Shown piece after piece: positions 57,961-64,000 of a DNA stretch of 64,000 bases; the first letter of the stretch is position 1; each line of letters begins with the position of its first letter. Location: assembly GCA_947184155.2 (NCBI GenBank), contig CAMXCT020001380.1:509201-573200 (forward strand). Direction: 5' to 3'. A model generated the notes under the pieces. That model ran no database searches. It was not told the DNA's origin and was given only the letters and a program-made list of their open reading frames with translations. The translations under genes were made by a program, and so were the position numbers. The stretch comes from Cladocopium goreaui. Taxonomy: Eukaryota; Sar; Dinophyceae; Suessiales; Symbiodiniaceae.

Positions 57961-60900
57961 GATATAAGGGATGTTCTTTCCAAACCTTTGTGGTGCTATG
58001 TTTGTAACAAGAGCAAAGCTGTAGCGACGGGACAACACTTCTCAATGTGCCCATTTTCAGTGGACGTCAAAGGAGGAATAATATAAGGGATGGTCTTTCC
58101 AAACCTTTTGCGGTGCTATATTTGTAACAAGAGCAAAGCTGTAGCGACGGGACAACACTTCTCAACGTGCCCATTTTCAGTGGACGTCAAAGGAGGAATA
58201 TAAGGGATGTTCTTTCCAAACCTTGTGCGGTGCTATGTTTGTAACAAGAGCAAAGCTGTAGCGACGGGACAACACTTCTCAATGTGCCCATTTTCAATGG
58301 ACATCAAAGGAGGAATATAAGGGATGTTCTTTCCAAACCTTTGTGGTGCTATGTTTGTAACAAGAGCAAAGCTGTAGCGACGGGACAACACTTCTCAATG
58401 TGCCCATTTTCAGTGGACATCAAAGGAGGAATATAAGGGATGTTCTTTCCAAACCTTTGTGGTGCTATGTTTGTAACAAGAGCAAAGCTGTAGCGACGGG
58501 ACAACACTTCTGAATGTGCCCATTTTCAGTGGACGTCAAAGGAGGAATAATATAAGGGATGGTCTTTCCAAACCTTTTGCGGTGCTATGTTTGTAACAAG
58601 AGCAAAGCTGTAGCGACGGAACAACACTTCTCAATGTGCCCATTTTCAGTGGACATCAAAGGAGGAATATAAGGGATGTTCTTTCCAAACCTTTGTGGTG
58701 CTATGTTTGTAACAAGAGCAAAGCTGTAGCGACGGGACAACACTTCTCAACGTGCCCATTTTCAGTGGACATCAAAGGAGGAATATAAGGGATGTTCTTT
58801 CCAAACCTTTGTGGTGCTATGTTTGTAACAAGAGCAAAGCTGTAGCGACGGGACAACACTTCTGAATGTGCCCATTTTCAGTGGACGTCAAAGGAGGAAT
58901 AATATAAGGGATGGTCTTTCCAAACCTTTTGCGGTGCTATATTTGTAACAAGAGCAAAGCTGTAGCGACGGGACAACACTTCTCAATGTGCCCATTTTCA
59001 GTGGACATCAAGGAGGAATATAAGGGATGTTCTTTCCAAACCTTTGTGGTGCTATGTTTGTAACAAGAGCAAAGCTGTAGCGACGGGACAACACTTCTGA
59101 ATGTGCCCATTTTCAGTGGACATCAAAGGAGGAATCTTTCCAAACCTTGTGCGGTGCTATATTTGTGGATGTAGCTTTCCAAACCTTTGACAAGGCTGTA
59201 GCGACGGGACAACACTTCTCAACGTGCCCATTTTCAGTGGACATCAAAGGAGGAATATAAGGGATGTTCTTTCCAAACCTTTGTGGTGCTATATGTGTAA
59301 CAAGAGCAAAGCTGTAGCGACGGGACAACACTTCTCAATGTGTCCATTTTCAGTGGACATCAAAGGAGGAATATAAGGGATGTTCTTTCCAAACCTTTGT
59401 GGTGCTATGTTTGTAACAAGAGCAAAGCTGTAGCGACGGGACAACACTTCTCAACGTGCCCATTTTCAGTGGACATCAAAGGAGGAATATAAGGGATGTT
59501 CTTTCCAAACCTTTGTGGTGCTATATGTGTAACAAGAGCAAAGCTGTAGCGACGGGACAACACTTCTCAATGTGCCCATTTTCAGTGGACATCAAAGGAG
59601 GAATATAAGGGATGTTCTTTCCAAACCTTTGTGGTGCTATGTTTGTAACAAGAGCAAAGCTGTAGCGACGGGACAACACTTCTCAATGTGCCCATTTTCA
59701 GTGGACGTCAAAGGAGGAATAATATAAGGGATGTTCTTTCCAAACCTTTGTGGTGCTATGTTTGTAACAAGAGCAAAGCTGTAGCGACGGGACAACACTT
59801 CTGAATGTGCCCATTTTCAGTGGACATCAAAGGAGGAATATAAGGGATGTTCTTTCCAAACCTTTTGCGGTGCTATATTTGTAACAAGAGCAAAGCTGTA
59901 GCGACGGGACAACACTTCTCAATGTGCCCATTTTCAGTGGACATCAAAGGAGGAATATAAGGGATGTTCTTTCCAAACCTTTGTGGTGCTATGTTTGTAA
60001 CAAGAGCAAAGCTGTAGCGACGGGACAACACTTCTCAATGTGCCCATTTTCAGTGGACATCAAAGGAGGAATATAAGGGATGTTCTTTCCAAACCTTTGT
60101 GGTGCTATGTTTGTAACAAGAGCAAAGCTGTAGCGACGGGACAACACTTCTGAATGTGCCCATTTTCAGTGGACGTCAAAGGAGGAATAATATAAGGGAT
60201 GGTCTTTCCAAACCTTTTGCGGTGCTATGTTTGTAACAAGAGCAAAGCTGTAGCGACGGAACAACACTTCTCAATGTGCCCATTTTCAGTGGACATCAAA
60301 GGAGGAATATAAGGGATGTTCTTTCCAAACCTTTGTGGTGCTATGTTTGTAACAAGAGCAAAGCTGTAGCGACGGGACAACACTTCTCAACGTGCCCATT
60401 TTCAGTGGACATCAAAGGAGGAATATAAGGGATGTTCTTTCCAAACCTTTGTGGTGCTATGTTTGTAACAAGAGCAAAGCTGTAGCGACGGGACAACACT
60501 TCTGAATGTGCCCATTTTCAGTGGACGTCAAAGGAGGAATAATATAAGGGATGGTCTTTCCAAACCTTTTGCGGTGCTATATTTGTAACAAGAGCAAAGC
60601 TGTAGCGACGGGACAACACTTCTCAACGTGCCCATTTTCAGTGGACGTCAAAGGAGGAATATAAGGGATGTTCTTTCCAAACCTTGTGCGGTGCTATGTT
60701 TGTAACAAGAGCAAAGCTGTAGCGACGGGACAACACTTCTGAATGTGCCCACTTTCAGTGGACATCAAAGGAGGAATATAAGGGATGTTCTTTCCAAACC
60801 TTTGTGGTGCTATGTTTGTAACAAGAGCAAAGCTGTAGCGACGGAACAACACTTCTCAATGTGCCCATTTTCAGTGGACGTCAAAGGAGGAATATAAGGG

Positions 60901-61241
60901 ATGTTCTTTCCAAACCTTTTGCGGTGCTATATTTGTAACAAGAGCAAAGCTGTAGCGACGGGACAACACTTCTCAACGTGCCCAGTTTCAGTGGACATCA
61001 AAGGAGGAATATAAGGGATGTTCTTTCCAAACCTTTGTGGTGCTATGTTTGTAACAAGAGCAAAGCTGTAGCGACGGGCCAACACTTCTCAACGTGCCCA
61101 TTTTCAGTGGACATCAAAGGAGGAATATAAGGGATGTTCTTTCCAAACCTTTTGCGGTGCTATATTTGTAACAAGAGCAAAGCTGTAGCGACGGGACAAC
61201 ACTTCTGAATGTGCCCATTTGCAGTGGACATCAAAGGAGGA
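57961..61241. repeat. 117/120-bp satellite array, about 28 units
   Basis: Tandem units beginning ataagggatgttctttccaa and containing aacaagagcaaagctgtagc, gacgggacaacacttct, and agtggac(a/g)tcaaaggagg. Two unit lengths occur, about 117 and 120 bp, the longer one with an extra ata (aataatataaggg). One truncated, rearranged unit is at about 59130-59200. Homogeneity is high, so turnover is recent. Open frames across it (LSRRYSFALVTNIAPQRFGK on the minus strand) are broken repeatedly and not taken as genes. Confidence 0.95.
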
Positions 61242-61249
61242 ACAGGGAA

Positions 61250-62040
61250 CTAAATTTGGTGAAAGCATTCGCAACTATCCCTGACAAACGTGCTCCGTGC
61301 AAATGGCCGTCAAGATTTCTCATAAGAAGTCCATGATGTGTCTACGATGTCTACATCTTGTGCCCTTGTGCCATTACTTTGAAGCCTTTTTGTCGGGTGA
61401 CACGGTGGAGCGAATAATTACTACATCACCTGGTGGAGAATTTGGCTAAGTTCTTCACCAACTCGAAGGCCGTGAGGGCCACTCAATGCCTCGATGCGTT
61501 TTCACGACAAACCGGTCTGACCAGGACAGCAAGGTTCTTGGAAACAGAGAGGCCTTTCCAGGAGCAGTAGGGTATAGGGAAAACAAGGAAAAACAAGGAA
61601 AAACAAGGAAAAACAAGGAAAAACCAGTGTGGAGTTTGATGGTTGATTCCTGAATCTCCCTAACCAAGAGCTAGACACTCCCGTGTCTACCCATGGCCAG
61701 TTCGACCCGGGGACCTGAGGACCTGGGGACCAGGGGACCTGCACCCCCTCCCTTCATCATCCCCTGGGGGCTATGGCATGGCTGTGACGTCCAATCTTGA
61801 GTGGCACAGCGGACAATTTCTCAGCTTGCGCACCTGCCAGGGGAGTCCCATGAAATAAGCCATGGCGAATGGTAGATTGGTAGCTCACCGGCACAAATTC
61901 GCTTTTCTGGTAGATTTACACTCAATCAAACATGGGAATGTCAAATCTACAGTTTTTTTTTGGGGGTAAATATAGAAATCAGCCCGTGACAAGCTGTAAA
62001 TGGATATGAATACCATCCATATATCACCCCAATCTGGAAC
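61250..62040. other. Spacer with short repeats; possible exon
   Basis: A plus frame at about 61455-61570 (FFTNSKAVRATQCLDAFSRQ and TARFLETERPFQEQ) could be an exon. Then a minisatellite of aaaacaaggaa units (61577-61625) and ggggacctg repeats (61709-61745). 61.75-62.04 kb shows nothing definite. Confidence 0.35.
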
Positions 62041-62046
62041 TGGCAG

Positions 62047-63455
62047 GGGCCCATCGAGCAAGCCTCAGTAGAGTACATCCGATGTCTGCAGCAGCGGCAC
62101 TTGATGGTTTCTCCACCACCTGAGGGAAGGAAAGGACGACCAGTGCTTGCTCCAGAATCAATGGTACCAGTATGTATCGGGATGTATCAGGATGTAGCAA
62201 TATATGTATACATACATATATATATATATGCTGTATATGATTGTATATGTACTGTATATGTATCAGATTGTATCAGTATGTATCAGGTTTCTCTTGAATC
62301 GATGTTTTCTTGTTCTTTTTCCCTAGATTTCTTTGTGAAAAGCAAACACAATTTGCTTGGCCTTGAAACGACAGGCTGCACAGAAACTCAGTGCCACACC
62401 CGTGCCAGGGGGATACGGGATGCTGGCAGTGCGGTCCTGGCGGAAGGCCAATTCCTGATGCCCTGTGTTGCGGTCCGTTTATAAACTTTCATCTATGCCT
62501 ATGGGGGAAACAACGCTCTAAGATGATTGATCTATTCAATCAAAGTTTACCCAGTTCCAACGATCATAGCTGAGGATCTGTGTTTGGTCATGTTTGGTCC
62601 ATGTTGGTTTTGTGCAGGTTCAGGCCTTTGTGCCCCAAGTTAACATGAACCATGGCCCCATGGAACACCTTTGACATCAACATGTTCACCACACCAACCA
62701 TGGTTCCATCATGACCCATCTCCCAGAACGCCTGGAAATTTCGTTCAGTGAATGCTTTTTCTATGTGTTTTTTCCTCTCAATGGACATCCCAATTTCTCT
62801 TGATATAAAATCCTATCTGGTTGGTGGTATACCTACCCCTCTGAAAAATATGAGTTCGTCAGTTGGGATTCTTATCCCCAACTGAATGGAAACTCATAAA
62901 ATTCATGTTCCAAACCACCAACCAGCTATTAAAATATGGGATTTTACAGGATCATTATGTTTTTTTTTGCGGATTTTTGATGGGTTTTCTATAGGATGAT
63001 CAACCAATGTTTAAAACCTATGAAATCCATTTACCCTCTGGTAAACTGTCACTTATGTCCATGGACAGATCCACCATGTTATAGCTGGGTGAATCAACTA
63101 AATTTCTATGGGCCATCTACCATCTGGTTATTTAACAGTTCGCCATGGAAAGATCCACCATTTTCAAGTTCGGTAAGCCATCTATTTCTATGGGCCATCT
63201 ATACCATGGCTATGTAACAAATAACCAGAGGGTACTATTTTTAGTAATTATGGATAAATCTGGGATATATCACTACTATTCACTACTATTATTCACTAAT
63301 ATCATGAGTATATGGTTAATGTACCACCTATTATTGTAACAGTCATTACCAGAGGGTAGACCCCACTGCCACTGGCTGGTGTTCGCCTCAGGGAAGATGG
63401 ATCGCCCGGAGGCCACACAGAAGGCTAAACGATGGTTGCAGCTGGGGCCTGGGAG
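62047..63455 (+). CDS. Plus-strand gene, exons of an unidentified protein
   Basis: Exon 62047-62106 (acceptor actggcag) reads GPIEQASVEYIRCLQQRHLM, donor ATG|GTTTCT. Exon 62375-62446 (acceptor acgacag) reads AAQKLSATPVPGGYGMLAVR and SWRK, donor AAG|GCCAAT (GC). They join in phase 0. A third exon, 63392-63455 (acceptor gcctcag, donor GGGAG|GTCAGT), reads KMDRPEATQKAKRWLQLGPG in its most likely frame. The first of these has an acceptor, so the gene starts further left, between the satellite and 62047 or beyond. Orientation is opposite to the rest of the window. Family unknown. Confidence 0.55.
62816..62928. mobile_element. Hairpin MITE, family 3
   Basis: ctggttggtggtatacctac and ccaaaccaccaaccag as inverted ends; inner text matches the copy at 21272-21380 (ccctctgaaaaatatgag, ttcgtcagttgggat). 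Confidence 0.85.
63032..63234. mobile_element. Two nested/abutting family 1 MITEs
   Basis: TACCCTCTGGTAAACTGTCA opens the first; at 63118 a second left end (taccatctggttatttaaca) appears, and the right end aataaccagagggta closes both at 63234. A third, degenerate unit follows and ends ttaccagagggta at about 63358. Confidence 0.8.
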
Positions 63456-63697
63456 GTCAGTGACTCATCATAACGATCATTGCTAGCAGCTAGTAACAAA
63501 AGAACTACAACAGTAACAAGTTAAAGTGATACTAAGTATACTACAGTTATAGTTATATCATCAAGTTGTCACCTTCATGATCATTGATCATTGTTGCGTT
63601 CATCGTTCATCGTTATGCTTGATCACTTGGTGCTTCAAGTCATACGGGTTTTGGGGGTGGGTCGCAATCAACATTTGAAACAACCAAATATATAGTC

Positions 63698-63800
63698 ACT
63701 GGTAATTTAACATAGCTATGGAAAGATCCACCATTTTTCATGGGAAAATCAACTATAAATGGTGATTTTCAATAGCTATGTTAGTCATTACCAGAGGGTA
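63698..63800. mobile_element. Stowaway-like MITE, family 1
   Basis: actggtaatttaacatagct ... gttagtcattaccagagggta; the left end has lost the first bases. Confidence 0.88.
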
Positions 63801-63862
63801 GTCACTTCCATTTACAGCATTTATTCTTCGGATACCACATTTTTTTCCAACGCCTCATGCAG

Positions 63863-64000
63863 GAAAACGTACCATTTTGGATACTAGAGGAGGATTTTTG
63901 GGATACGAACGATTCTCGAGAATCTCTCAGGTTTGAAAGCACCAACTGGGACAAAGTCTTTTCACTCGCACCACTTCAGCGCTTCAAATCTCCGCCTTGG
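63863..64000 (+). CDS. Plus-strand exon running off the window
   Basis: After CATGCAG the plus frame reads ENVPFWILEEDFWDTNDSRE and RFESTNWDKVFSLAPLQRF and stays open to the edge. It is probably the next exon of the plus-strand gene. Confidence 0.45.

Noticed and set aside
57793-61241. A repeat protein encoded by the satellite
   Set aside because: Frames run for two units at most, and the 117/120-bp length mix and substitutions break them; no conserved frame across the array.
1-64000. tRNA, rRNA, snRNA or spliced-leader genes
   Set aside because: I looked for cloverleaf arms, conserved rRNA stretches and a spliced-leader core and saw none; a covariance search would be needed to exclude small ones.
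1-64000. Bacterial operon, phage or defence island
   Set aside because: There are no ribosome binding sites, long continuous frames or bacterial gene order; exon structure and repeats are eukaryotic.

Overview
This is nuclear DNA of a eukaryote, most likely a dinoflagellate (Symbiodiniales/Suessiales type). Reasons: genes are cut into many short exons; introns are long, AT-rich and full of repeats; several introns start with GC or GA instead of GT; nearly all recognisable exons from 57.2 kb down to 0.8 kb lie on the minus strand, as in the unidirectional gene clusters of these algae. There is no bacterial gene organisation. I could not run searches, so exon joins rest on reading frame, splice signals and family motifs read by eye.

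Minus-strand cluster, in transcription order. A SEC63-type ER translocon subunit runs from a signal-peptide exon at 57,192 to at least 44.86 kb, with transmembrane segment, J domain and Brl domain all recognisable. Then follows a long stretch (about 44-28.7 kb) of convincing but unidentified exons. A compact three-exon gene for a 330-residue membrane/coiled-coil protein lies at 28,186-26,862. Another gene probably starts at 26,506, and more unidentified exons fill 26.5-16.6 kb. A gene joining a cytidine-deaminase-like domain to a CTP:phosphoethanolamine/phosphocholine-type cytidylyltransferase domain lies at about 14.1-7.4 kb. An ATP-grasp-like protein of about 617 residues occupies 5,961-2,829. 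A secreted/ER J-domain protein starts at 2,119.

On the right, the orientation changes. Between the SEC63 start and a plus-strand gene (exons from 62,047 to the window edge) lies a 3.3 kb array of a 117/120-bp satellite, so the array marks a divergent strand switch.

Repeats make up much of the rest: a 1.4 kb decamer satellite (14.85-16.24 kb), two inverted copies of a GGTATG/CATACC-rich repeat (9.43-10.3 and 32.87-35.0 kb), the second split by a 1.1 kb element with 13-bp terminal inverted repeats, several families of about 100-bp hairpin MITEs (one with at least eleven copies, seven of them in the SEC63 interval), a long perfect-centred palindrome, and many (AT)n tracts.
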